From: an uncultured Actinomycetes bacterium
GTDB taxonomy: Bacteria > Actinomycetota > Actinomycetes > Nanopelagicales > Nanopelagicaceae
Direction of reading: 5' to 3'
NCBI GenBank assembly: GCA_903839355.1
Contig: CAIMBV010000055.1
Coordinates: 1 to 5,444 of the forward strand
DNA length: 5,444 bases
The notes beneath the pieces are model-generated. The model was not told the DNA's origin and ran no database searches. It saw nothing but the letters and a program-made list of their open reading frames with translations. Positions 1-5,444 of this stretch are shown in pieces (position 1 is the stretch's first letter; each line of letters starts with the position of its first letter). The translations under genes and the position numbers were made by a program.

Positions 1-989
1 TTCTTTTTAGGGTCACGTTCCGGCAATGAACCAAGCGCCTCATCAATAGCCTGCATAACATCATCTCCAAGTAGCACGCCAGCAGCTTTTACATTCTCTT
101 TCACTTGAGATGGTTTGGTAGCTCCCATGATTACTGCGGAAACATTTTGATTCTGTAGGGCCCAAGCCAGAGCAAGTTGTGACATGGAAAGTCCAACTCC
201 GTCAGCAATTGGCTTGAGATTCTGAACAGCAGTGAGGACTTCGTCAGTCATCCACCGAGAGATAAAGTTCGCTCCAGACTTCTTATCTGTAGCGCGAGAA
301 CCTGCTGGTGGCTTCTTGCCTGGTAAGTATTTGCCGGTCAAGATTCCTTGAGCGATTGGTGACCAAACGATCTGACCAATCCCCTCTTGCCTCGAGAGTG
401 GAACGACTTCGGATTCAATCACTCTCCAGAGCATGGAGTATTGCGGTTGACTTGAGACGAAGCGGGTCCAACCACGCTCTTTCTGAATAGAAGCAGCGGA
501 GCGAATCTGATCAGCGTTCCACTCCGAAAAACCTAGGTAATTAACCTTGCCTTGGCGTACCAAGTCGTCAAAGGCGTGCAGAGTCTCATCCAGCGGAGTT
601 TCAAAGTCGAAACGATGTGCCTGATAGAGATCGATATGATCGGTATTGAGGCGCTTGAGCGAGGCCTCAATCGACTCCATGATGTGCTTGCGAGACAAGC
701 CCCGATCGTTCTTCCCCGCACCCGTTGGGAAGTAGACCTTGGTGAAGAGTTCGTATGACTCGCGCCTTACCCCCTTGAGGGCCTTTCCCAAAACAACCTC
801 TGCTCGAGTACCGGCATAGACATCGGCGGTATCAAAGGTGGTTATTCCAGCGTCAAGTGCCGCATGTACGCATTTGATGGCGGCATCCTCTTCAACCTGA
901 CTACCGTGGGTGATCCAGTTTCCATAAGCAATCTCTGAGACATACATTCCTGAAGAGCCAAGGCGACGATATTCCATGTAGAAAACCAT
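1..989 (-). CDS. Aldo/keto reductase (partial, C-terminus cut by window edge)
   Basis: Predicted cytosolic NADPH-dependent oxidoreductase of the aldo/keto reductase superfamily, in the branch that includes Kv-channel beta-subunit-like and YghZ/YajO-type proteins. The substrate cannot be told from sequence. 329 codons are open with no stop, close to the usual family length of about 320-345, so only a short tail is missing. The fold starts with EYRRLGSSG (residues 6-14). The catalytic tetrad is complete: D53 and Y58 in TFDTADVY, K84 in LFTKVYF, and H125 in YQAHRFD. GFSEWNADQ and WSPIAQGILTGKY follow in the expected places, and the late MGATKPSQVKEN (about residues 289-300) matches the cofactor phosphate-binding segment. 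The ATG at 989 has a close GGGGGAG upstream; an in-frame ATG at 977 (MEYRRLG) matches where many relatives start and is a real alternative. The gene is divergent from the B12 operon, and nothing ties it to B12. Confidence 0.93.
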   Translation of the reverse strand, partial: MVFYMEYRRLGSSGMYVSEIAYGNWITHGSQVEEDAAIKCVHAALDAGITTFDTADVYAGTRAEVVLGKALKGVRRESYELFTKVYFPTGAGKNDRGLSRKHIMESIEASLKRLNTDHIDLYQAHRFDFETPLDETLHAFDDLVRQGKVNYLGFSEWNADQIRSAASIQKERGWTRFVSSQPQYSMLWRVIESEVVPLSRQEGIGQIVWSPIAQGILTGKYLPGKKPPAGSRATDKKSGANFISRWMTDEVLTAVQNLKPIADGVGLSMSQLALAWALQNQNVSAVIMGATKPSQVKENVKAAGVLLGDDVMQAIDEALGSLPERDPKK

Positions 990-1048
990 ACTCCCCCTTT
1001 TGGCGTGTCTCTCGGCGGGCTCCTTTGGCTGGCCTCCGGATGGTGCTA

Positions 1049-1183
1049 ACTTTCGCCTACCAGTTTCCCTGTGGAGCTGGTGATGTTTGCAAGAGCGAAG
1101 TCGGTGAGAATCCGACGCTGTCCCGCAACTGTGTTGAAGTCGCAAGGCTTCTGAGTCAGGTCGCCTCTTTCAGATGTCGAAGT
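1049..1183 (+). promoter_or_regulatory. Cobalamin (B12) riboswitch aptamer
   Basis: Leader RNA that should bind a cobalamin and control the importer operon downstream. The conserved core is visible. AAGAGCGAA (1091-1099) stands for the usual AAnAGGGAA. GTCGG/CCGAC (1100-1104 with 1112-1116) encloses TGAGAAT, the P4 element. GCTGTCCCGCAACTGT (1117-1132) is the P5/L5 element. GAAGTC/GGCTTC (1136-1141 with 1146-1151) closes a GCAA tetraloop. GAGTCAGGTCGCCT (1153-1166) is a B12-box-like end. ACCAG/CTGGT (1059-1063 with 1077-1081) forms a peripheral arm, and ACTTtCG/CGAAGT (1049-1055 with 1178-1183, one bulge) could be P1. The B12 box departs from consensus in its second half, so the exact cobalamin preference is open. 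Ends are uncertain by about ten bases. The importer directly downstream supports the call independently. Confidence 0.9.
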
Positions 1184-1185
1184 AT

Positions 1186-1206
1186 CCGACCTCGGAGGAA
1201 GGTCGG
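1186..1206 (+). promoter_or_regulatory. Hairpin after the aptamer, possible L5-kissing / antiterminator element
   Basis: CCGACCT (1186-1192) pairs perfectly with AGGTCGG (1200-1206) around a seven-base loop, CGGAGGA. It starts two bases after the proposed P1 closing strand, where cobalamin riboswitches carry the hairpin whose loop kisses L5. CGG at 1193-1195 could pair with CCG in L5 (1123-1125), only three sure pairs. GGAGGAA (1194-1200) is also exactly complementary to TTCCTCC (1245-1251), the 5' arm of the downstream terminator. The hairpin is therefore a plausible switch point. It has only a short run of four U after it and is not itself a convincing terminator. The pairing is seen; the role is inferred. 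Confidence 0.55.
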
Positions 1207-1247
1207 GCCTTTTGAACTCTTACGAGTCAGAATTAGCCCAACATTTC

Positions 1248-1275
1248 CTCCCTCAACCCTTGGGGGAGTTTTTTT
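1248..1275 (+). terminator. Riboswitch-controlled intrinsic terminator that also masks the btuF RBS
   Basis: A nine-pair stem (1248-1256 with 1260-1268, one T-G wobble, loop CCC) is followed directly by seven T (1269-1275). This is a textbook Rho-independent terminator. The ATG of the substrate-binding protein begins at the next base. The 3' arm contains GGGGGAG (1262-1268), the only Shine-Dalgarno-like sequence for that ATG, at a spacing of seven bases. The folded stem would thus both end transcription and hide the ribosome binding site on any read-through RNA. Its position behind the B12 aptamer makes it the expression platform. Confidence 0.85.
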
Positions 1276-2127
1276 ATGAGAAGAAATATCGCTCTCGCGT
1301 TAGCAGCCTCACTCGGCATCGCGACACTTACATCCGCGACTACAGCGGTCGCAAGTTCACCAAATCCAACTCGGATCATCTCGCTCTCACCCAGCGCTAC
1401 CGAAATTCTCTTTGGAATAGGCGCAGGACCACAGGTTATAGCGGTGGATGACAATTCCGATTATCCAAGCAACGCCCCATTCTCCAAGTTGTCGTCATTT
1501 ACTCCGAATGTTGAAGCAATCGCTGCCTACCACCCTGATTTAGTTGTGCTGCAATCGTCGGCGACCAACGCCGCAACTGTCGAATCAGATCTTCAAAAAT
1601 TGAAGATCAATGTATTCCTTGAGGTGACTCCCTCCAATATCAGCGATGCTTACGCTGAGTTCCTGGCACTTGGAAAAGTAACAGGTCACCCTTCTCGCGC
1701 CAAGGCACTAGTAACAACTATGAAATCTCGTATCGCAGAGATTTTGGCAAAGGCGCGCAAGAAGAGTTCTATAAGTATCTATCACGAGTTAGATAACACC
1801 TTGTATTCGGCTGACTCCACTACCTTTATTGGACAGATTTATTCGGATTTCAACTTTTCAAATATTGCTGATGGAACTAACGCTGGTGGTTACCCCCAAC
1901 TGACACCCGAAGCGGTCATCAAGGCCGATCCAAAAGTAATCTTTTTGGATGACGGTTCATACGGAGAGAGCCCTGCCACAGTTGCTGCGCGTCCGGGTTG
2001 GTCGACAATCTCTGCGGTAAAGAATAAACATGTCGTCGTGCTCCCGCTTGATATTGCTGATCGCTGGGGTCCACGACTTGTTGACTTCTATCAATTCGTT
2101 GCGCAAGCGACTGCAAAGATTAACTAG
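1276..2127 (+). CDS. btuF: Cobalamin ABC transporter substrate-binding protein, BtuF-like
   Basis: Exported protein that should capture B12 or a related corrinoid outside the membrane and hand it to the permease. The 283-residue product has a Sec signal peptide (MRR, hydrophobic core about residues 5-20, likely cut after AVA at 24-26). The mature part follows the helical-backbone metal receptor (BtuF/FhuD) fold: RIISLSPSATEILFGIG (33-49), then SDYP (61-64), then EAIAAYHPDLVVL (80-92), and a C-lobe with PQLTPEAVIKADPKVIFLDDG. E80 and E212 fall where BtuF has the two glutamates that dock on permease arginines. The ATG lies seven bases from the GGGGGAG inside the terminator stem. The protein has no cysteine, hence no lipobox, which is unusual for an importer receptor in a single-membrane actinobacterium. 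The cobalamin assignment rests on the riboswitch; sequence alone would also allow a ferric-siderophore or haem receptor. Confidence 0.88.
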   Translation: MRRNIALALAASLGIATLTSATTAVASSPNPTRIISLSPSATEILFGIGAGPQVIAVDDNSDYPSNAPFSKLSSFTPNVEAIAAYHPDLVVLQSSATNAATVESDLQKLKINVFLEVTPSNISDAYAEFLALGKVTGHPSRAKALVTTMKSRIAEILAKARKKSSISIYHELDNTLYSADSTTFIGQIYSDFNFSNIADGTNAGGYPQLTPEAVIKADPKVIFLDDGSYGESPATVAARPGWSTISAVKNKHVVVLPLDIADRWGPRLVDFYQFVAQATAKIN

Positions 2128-2136
2128 GGATTCATA

Positions 2137-3159
2137 ATGAACGCAGAGCGCGATGCAATAGCCAAGATTTGGAATTGGCGTATCACCGCGTTCTGCGCGC
2201 TCATTCTCCTCTTCGTCGCGATTGCTGCCGTAAGTTTTGGTCCCATCTCCATCAACTTCTTCAAGGTCTTCAAGACACTCTTCGACCTTCCAGGTGGCGC
2301 TAGCGGTCAAGATAGAACAGTCATCATCCAATTGCGACTACCTCGCGTCATCTTGGGAGTGCTCGTCGGCTCGGCACTCGCCACAAGCGGAGCGGTCTAT
2401 CAAACTGTTTTTCATAACCCCCTCGCAGATCCCTACCTGCTTGGTGCAGCAAGCGGAGCAGGACTTGGAGCCACGATCGCTCTAACGAGCTCCCATCACA
2501 ATTTGGTAGGCGCCCTTCCAATCTTTGCATTCCTCGGTGGAGTTCTTGCGGTCTTTACCTCATTCATTATTAGCGGAAGATTCTTCGCCGATCCGAATTC
2601 ACTCCTGCTCTCCGGCATTGCAGTCGGATCGTTTGCAACAGCGATCCAGACTTACCTGCAACAGCGACACAGCTCCGCGCTTCGTCCGGTGTATTCATGG
2701 ATCTTAGGTGACCTTACGAGTGCGACCTGGAGCGTAGTTGGATGGTCGGCCATCTACATAGCTATTGCGCTACTGATTCTCTTCAGTGTCGCTAAACAAT
2801 TGGATGGATTGATGCTGAGTGATGAAGAGGCATACTCACTCGGAATCAACCCTAAAAAATTGCGGATCATCGCCGTCGCTGCTGCAACACTTGCAACTGC
2901 AACAGCAGTCTCCGCCTCAGGGTTAATTGGATTTGTAGGTATCGTGGTTCCGCACTTGGTCAGAGGTCTCACGCACAGGGTTACCAATCGTTCTCTCATC
3001 TCCATTGCGATGGCGGGTGCCGCATTTTTGGTTCTAGCAGATCTCGGGGCGCGCACCTTGCTCTCCCCTGCTGAACTTCCCATCGGTGTCATCACTGCTT
3101 TCGTTGGTGCGCCATTCTTCTTAGTAGTGCTTCGCAATCGTAGGAAAGCCGGACAATGA
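2137..3159 (+). CDS. btuC: Cobalamin ABC transporter permease, BtuC/FecCD family
   Basis: Membrane subunit forming the B12 translocation path as a presumed homodimer. The 340 residues are rich in hydrophobic helices, consistent with the roughly ten spans of the FecCD/BtuC family, and the length is normal. Family marks in order: RLPR (67-70, the place of the BtuC arginines that meet the receptor glutamates), NPLADPYLLG (94-103), LSDEEAYSLGI (227-237, the cytoplasmic coupling segment that contacts the ATPase), GFVGIVVPHLVR (265-276), and PAELPIGVITAFVGAPFF (311-328). The start is set by AGGGA (2126-2130), six bases ahead of the ATG and overlapping the btuF stop codon. The gap to btuF is nine bases, so the two are co-transcribed. 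Substrate identity is inferred from the operon and riboswitch, since FecCD permeases for siderophores look alike. Confidence 0.92.
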   Translation: MNAERDAIAKIWNWRITAFCALILLFVAIAAVSFGPISINFFKVFKTLFDLPGGASGQDRTVIIQLRLPRVILGVLVGSALATSGAVYQTVFHNPLADPYLLGAASGAGLGATIALTSSHHNLVGALPIFAFLGGVLAVFTSFIISGRFFADPNSLLLSGIAVGSFATAIQTYLQQRHSSALRPVYSWILGDLTSATWSVVGWSAIYIAIALLILFSVAKQLDGLMLSDEEAYSLGINPKKLRIIAVAAATLATATAVSASGLIGFVGIVVPHLVRGLTHRVTNRSLISIAMAGAAFLVLADLGARTLLSPAELPIGVITAFVGAPFFLVVLRNRRKAGQ

Positions 3160-3923
3160 CAATAGTTGTTACAGACTTAACCGTTCGTTACGGAGAGAAA
3201 GTTGTTCTCAATGACATTTCGCTAGAGATATCGAGTGGGAGGTGGACCTGCCTTGTTGGACCTAACGGAGCAGGTAAGACCACATTCCTCAAAGTCTTAC
3301 TCGGAATGGCACCTTATTCGGGAAGCATTTCGGATCAAGGAGTTGAAGTATTCAAGAACCACAACAGAAATGTTGCCTTTGTCCCCCAGAGCCCTCAGAT
3401 CCCGCAAGGAATGACTGTTGCTGAATATGTTGCGCTAGGACGATCGAAAAAAGATGGTTGGGGCAATGAGTCACTGAAGAGTCGCGCATTAATCCACAAG
3501 ATCCTGGTTCAGACTCACCTCTTTGGAATGCATCACAACCTGGTCACTCATCTCTCGGGTGGCGAGATGCAACGGGCGCTGATTGCCCGCGCTCTCGCGC
3601 AGGAACCAGAGCTAATTCTTCTCGATGAGCCAACGAGTGCGTTGGATCTGCATCATCAAATTTCTGTGCTGAACAATATTGAATTACTCAAAGAAGAGGG
3701 CGTCACGATTATTTCGACCATGCACGACATCACCCTCGCCGCGATGTTTGCCGAACAAATCGTGATTATGAAGGAAGGCAAAGTTCTTCTCTCTGGTTCC
3801 TCTCACGAAGTGATTCATTCACAAGAGTTGAAAAAAGCATTCGACAATCGAATTGATGTATACACGTTGGACAGCGGTCGACCTGTCATTATTGCCAGCA
3901 AAGGAGAAGCGAAAGAGAAGTAA
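3156..3923 (+). CDS. btuD: Cobalamin ABC transporter ATP-binding protein, BtuD/FecE-like
   Basis: Cytoplasmic ATPase driving the importer. All nucleotide-binding motifs are intact in the 255 residues: Walker A GPNGAGKTT (35-43), Q-loop glutamine Q78 in FVPQSP, signature LSGGEMQR (133-140), Walker B LILLDEP with catalytic E158, D-loop SALDLHH (161-167), and the switch histidine H190 in STMHD. The ATG overlaps the permease stop as ATGA, a sign of translational coupling, and AGGAAA (3142-3147) sits eight bases upstream. The tail after about residue 230 is short and typical of the FecE/BtuD group. No convincing terminator follows the stop, so read-through into the downstream surface-protein genes cannot be excluded. 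Confidence 0.94.
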   Translation: MTIVVTDLTVRYGEKVVLNDISLEISSGRWTCLVGPNGAGKTTFLKVLLGMAPYSGSISDQGVEVFKNHNRNVAFVPQSPQIPQGMTVAEYVALGRSKKDGWGNESLKSRALIHKILVQTHLFGMHHNLVTHLSGGEMQRALIARALAQEPELILLDEPTSALDLHHQISVLNNIELLKEEGVTIISTMHDITLAAMFAEQIVIMKEGKVLLSGSSHEVIHSQELKKAFDNRIDVYTLDSGRPVIIASKGEAKEK

Positions 3924-3951
3924 TTTCTTCTTCGCATTGGCAAATATTCAG

Positions 3952-3979
3952 TTGTCATTTAATCCTCGAGTGTTACTGT
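3952..3979 (+). promoter_or_regulatory. Weak candidate promoter for the surface-protein genes
   Basis: TTGTCA (3952-3957) and TACTGT (3974-3979) are separated by 16 bases and resemble -35 and -10 boxes. A second possible -10, TATAAG, lies at 3999-4004 without a good partner upstream. Both are in the only spacer before the downstream genes, where a promoter would be expected. The match is modest and could be chance. Confidence 0.22.
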
Positions 3980-4010
3980 TCTAAGAGATTGCAGAACATA
4001 TAAGGGAATC

Positions 4011-4018
4011 GCTCGAGC
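4011..4018. repeat. GCTCGAGC palindrome with a second CTCGAG copy
   Basis: GCTCGAGC is a perfect eight-base palindrome, and its core CTCGAG also occurs at 3965-3970, 47 bases away. Between them GTTCT (3978-3982) and AGAAC (3993-3997) form a further short inverted repeat. The group flanks the candidate promoter and could be an operator. It could equally be chance, since six-base palindromes are common. Confidence 0.25.
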
Positions 4019-4047
4019 AACATTGAGTTACTTTGAGCTTGTACGCC

Positions 4048-4079
4048 GGCCTCGTGGCCTCTCTTTCATTGAAAAGAGA
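4048..4079 (+). promoter_or_regulatory. Two adjacent hairpins in front of the small membrane protein gene
   Basis: GGCC/GGCC (4048-4051 with 4056-4059, loop TCGT) is followed without a gap by TCTCTTT/AAAGAGA (4060-4066 with 4073-4079, loop CATTGA). The second stem ends two bases before the ATG at 4082 and holds the only purine-rich stretch that could serve as its ribosome binding site. The first hairpin plus TCTCTTT also resembles a weak terminator. The pairing is direct; any regulatory role is inferred. Confidence 0.35.
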
Positions 4080-4081
4080 TA

Positions 4082-4291
4082 ATGATCGTGTACATGTCTT
4101 CGAATTTAAATAAGCTTTCGACAATTGTTTCAAACCACAACTCCGAAATGCAGTGGATTGCGATAGTCATCATCGCCTTCGCGGTCTCTTTCCTACTCTT
4201 TCTTCACCTCCCAAAATTGAAACGAGCAAGGGCCAAGAAATTGAGACAAGTAGAGTCTCACAAGGCATGGCTCCATGAATACAAGAATTAG
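4082..4291 (+). CDS. Small single-pass membrane protein, function unknown
   Basis: I do not recognise this 69-residue product. A polar N-terminus of about 24 residues precedes one hydrophobic helix (about residues 25-43, core IAIVIIAFAVSFLLF). A strongly basic segment (KLKRARAKKLR, 45-55) and a short charged tail follow. By the positive-inside rule the N-terminus should be outside and the tail in the cytoplasm. No cysteine, lipobox or sorting motif is seen. The start is uncertain: the ATG at 4082 has AGAGA too close to it, and an in-frame ATG at 4094 (MSSNL) has no better site. The stop lies 24 bases before the preferred start of the WxL-like gene, on the same strand, so the two probably share a transcript. 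It could be an accessory factor of that surface module, but this is guilt by association only. Confidence 0.6.
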   Translation: MIVYMSSNLNKLSTIVSNHNSEMQWIAIVIIAFAVSFLLFLHLPKLKRARAKKLRQVESHKAWLHEYKN

Positions 4292-4315
4292 CAAACAATG
4301 AATCGAGGACTTAAT

Positions 4316-4840
4316 ATGAGAAGAACAGAAAGAAATACACTGGCACTATTTTCGGCAGCACTCTTGGTGCCCTTGATGATTGCTTCACCAGTGCGCGCCA
4401 CCGACGTCACCCTAGACATAGACACACCTGGGACTCTCACTATCTCAGTTCCAACGACCCTTGATTTAGGAACAGCAGTCTCACCATCAACGATTAACGT
4501 AAGTATGGGTTTAGCGACAGTTACGGATACTCGTAACACTGGCACCTCCTGGTTCGTCGCTGTAATAGCAAGCGCCCTCACCAATGTTGATCCACCTGCA
4601 AACACAATCATTCCAACCTATATGGAATATTCATCTGGAGTTATAACGCCAACCGGTGCGGGAAGCGCCACACTAGTGGAAACTGACCAGAGCAATCTGA
4701 CTGGTTCGGTTCCGGTTGTAACGGCCTCCGCCGTAACCGGTATTCAAGGTGCAACCTGGACGCCTACTTTTACACTTAATATTCCTGCGGGTGCATTTAA
4801 CGGCCATTACACCGGCACCCTCACCCAATCAGTTGCCTGA
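4316..4840 (+). CDS. Secreted WxL-like domain surface protein
   Basis: Predicted exported, cell-surface-associated beta-rich protein of 174 residues. A signal peptide is clear: MRRTER, a hydrophobic stretch (about 8-23), and a likely cut after VRA (26-28). The mature part is rich in Thr, Ser, Val and Ala. The segment VTDTRNTGTSWFVAVIAS (69-86) matches the first WxL-domain motif, where D-R-G-T-G-x-W-x-V/L is usual. The C-terminal GHYTGTLTQSVA matches the usual final strand but lacks the second W-x-L tryptophan, so this is a divergent member. The ATG at 4316 is chosen because GAGGA (4305-4309) lies six bases ahead of it; the in-frame ATG at 4298 would add six residues before the signal peptide and has no such site. 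The DUF916-type gene starts within its stop codon, and DUF916 proteins are established partners of WxL proteins, which supports the assignment. The ligand or role on the surface is unknown. Confidence 0.72.
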   Translation: MRRTERNTLALFSAALLVPLMIASPVRATDVTLDIDTPGTLTISVPTTLDLGTAVSPSTINVSMGLATVTDTRNTGTSWFVAVIASALTNVDPPANTIIPTYMEYSSGVITPTGAGSATLVETDQSNLTGSVPVVTASAVTGIQGATWTPTFTLNIPAGAFNGHYTGTLTQSVA

Positions 4841-5444
4841 TGTCAACAACTTCTGATGCTGGGGGTTTGGGTATTCGCATCGCTCAAATTCCGGCATCCT
4901 CAGAGAACACTGCCAATTCCAACGTTTACATAGTTACCAGGCTGCTACCGGGTACCAGCAACTCACAACGTTTAGAAGTTTCCAACTCAACTGGCCAACC
5001 TCTCAACGTCACTATCTATCCTGGAGCTGCCACTCTTGTTGGTGGAACTTTTAATCCACTCCCAGTCGGGCAATCAAATGACCTGACTTCCTGGACCACA
5101 GTCGTCCCATCTGTCGCAACCATTCCGGCCCATAGTTATATCTCTGCGGTTGTGACTATCGCTGTACCAACTCCGGTATCACCCAGTGAACAATACGGCG
5201 TCATTTGGGCAGCGACCTCGTCGCCTCAAACAACGACGGGAATTACAAGCGTCAATCGAGTTGGAATTCGCATGTACGACCCTGTGGGAGATTACAAGGT
5301 TGCAACATCATCAACTTTTCACACTGCAACCACTGATGGACGAGAGACTTTTAATGCCTCTTCTGATCTGCAATGGTTGGCAATAGGAGTGCTATTTGCC
5401 GTGATCTCCATCTTTGCGGTGCTGCATTATCGACAGTGGCGCAA
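4840..5444 (+). CDS. DUF916-type (WxL-interacting) protein with C-terminal membrane helix, partial
   Basis: The frame is open for 201 codons to the window edge with no stop. GGLGIRIAQIP (8-18), VYIVTRLLPGT (29-39), QRLEVSNSTGQPLNVTIYPGA (43-63), a TSWTTV segment (84-89), VTIAVP (105-110), EQYGVIWA (117-124) and VNRVGIRMYDPVG (138-150) follow the order of the DUF916 family as found in actinobacteria, an immunoglobulin-like extracellular domain. A hydrophobic helix (about 179-196) and basic residues after it should anchor the C-terminus in the membrane. Such proteins normally begin with a signal peptide; here the first methionine is only seven residues before the mature-looking GGLGIR. The ATG shares its A with the upstream TGA, there is no Shine-Dalgarno, and the nearest upstream in-frame stop is at 4798-4800. 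Expression therefore probably depends on re-initiation, unless a base is missing and the two frames were one gene. Confidence 0.72.
   Translation, partial: MSTTSDAGGLGIRIAQIPASSENTANSNVYIVTRLLPGTSNSQRLEVSNSTGQPLNVTIYPGAATLVGGTFNPLPVGQSNDLTSWTTVVPSVATIPAHSYISAVVTIAVPTPVSPSEQYGVIWAATSSPQTTTGITSVNRVGIRMYDPVGDYKVATSSTFHTATTDGRETFNASSDLQWLAIGVLFAVISIFAVLHYRQWR

Noticed and set aside
308..758. Plus-strand open frames inside the aldo/keto reductase
   Set aside because: The minus-strand frame encodes a full, motif-complete enzyme; these are opposite-strand shadows.
1186..1213. Hairpin 1186-1206 as a second intrinsic terminator
   Set aside because: The stem is good, but only four U follow, after GCC, far weaker than the terminator at 1248-1275.
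1025..1279. 84-codon open frame across the riboswitch leader
   Set aside because: It overlaps the conserved aptamer and terminator, its product has no recognisable domain, and it has no credible ribosome binding site.
1957..2331. Minus-strand open frame across the btuF-btuC junction
   Set aside because: Both strands cannot be explained by it; the plus-strand genes have clear families and Shine-Dalgarno sites, and this product has no domain features.
2754..3137. Minus-strand frame opposite the 3' part of btuC
   Set aside because: Low-complexity Ala/Thr/Met/Arg product typical of the antisense of a membrane-protein gene.
1276..3923. Ferric-siderophore or haem importer instead of B12 importer
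   Set aside because: The families overlap, but the cobalamin aptamer directly upstream makes B12 or a related corrinoid the better call.
4288..4611. Minus-strand frame opposite the WxL-like gene
   Set aside because: The plus strand has a signal peptide, an RBS and a family motif; this is its antisense shadow.
4815..4842. Programmed -1 frameshift site joining WxL and DUF916 frames
   Set aside because: No X-XXY-YYZ slippery heptamer is present before the TGATG, so a programmed shift is not supported, though fusion by assembly error stays open.
5186..5386. Second plus-strand frame inside the DUF916-type gene
   Set aside because: It lies within a longer open frame with family motifs and a membrane helix, and its product looks random.

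Overview
The window looks like chromosome from an actinobacterium of moderate base composition (close to half GC by eye, not the high GC of streptomycetes or mycobacteria). A freshwater, low-GC lineage such as the Nanopelagicales (acI) would fit. This is inferred from protein style (an actinobacterial-type DUF916 protein, a WxL-like partner, a BtuFCD operon behind a cobalamin riboswitch) and is not proven.

Layout. Positions 1-989, minus strand: an aldo/keto reductase that runs off the left edge without its stop. Positions 990-1275: a divergent leader carrying a cobalamin (B12) riboswitch aptamer, a small hairpin, and a strong intrinsic terminator whose 3' arm is also the ribosome binding site of the next gene. 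Positions 1276-3923, plus strand: a tight three-gene ABC importer operon (substrate-binding protein, permease, ATPase) that reads as btuF-btuC-btuD. Positions 3924-4081: a 158-base spacer with palindromes and two back-to-back hairpins. Positions 4082-5444, plus strand: a small single-pass membrane protein of unknown function, a secreted WxL-like protein, and a DUF916-type protein with a C-terminal membrane helix that runs off the right edge.

How it works together. When B12 is plentiful, the riboswitch should favour the terminator directly in front of the importer operon. This would stop transcription and also bury the ribosome binding site. When B12 is scarce, a competing pairing, proposed here from complementarity, would free both. 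The downstream group looks like a cell-surface module, because WxL proteins and DUF916 proteins are known partners. Its oddest point is that the DUF916 gene starts at a TGATG stop/start overlap, has no Shine-Dalgarno and encodes no signal peptide.

I found no tRNA, rRNA, CRISPR array, insertion sequence or integrase. The most notable items are the compact riboswitch expression platform and the signal-less, coupled DUF916 gene. Neither is claimed as a wholly new system.
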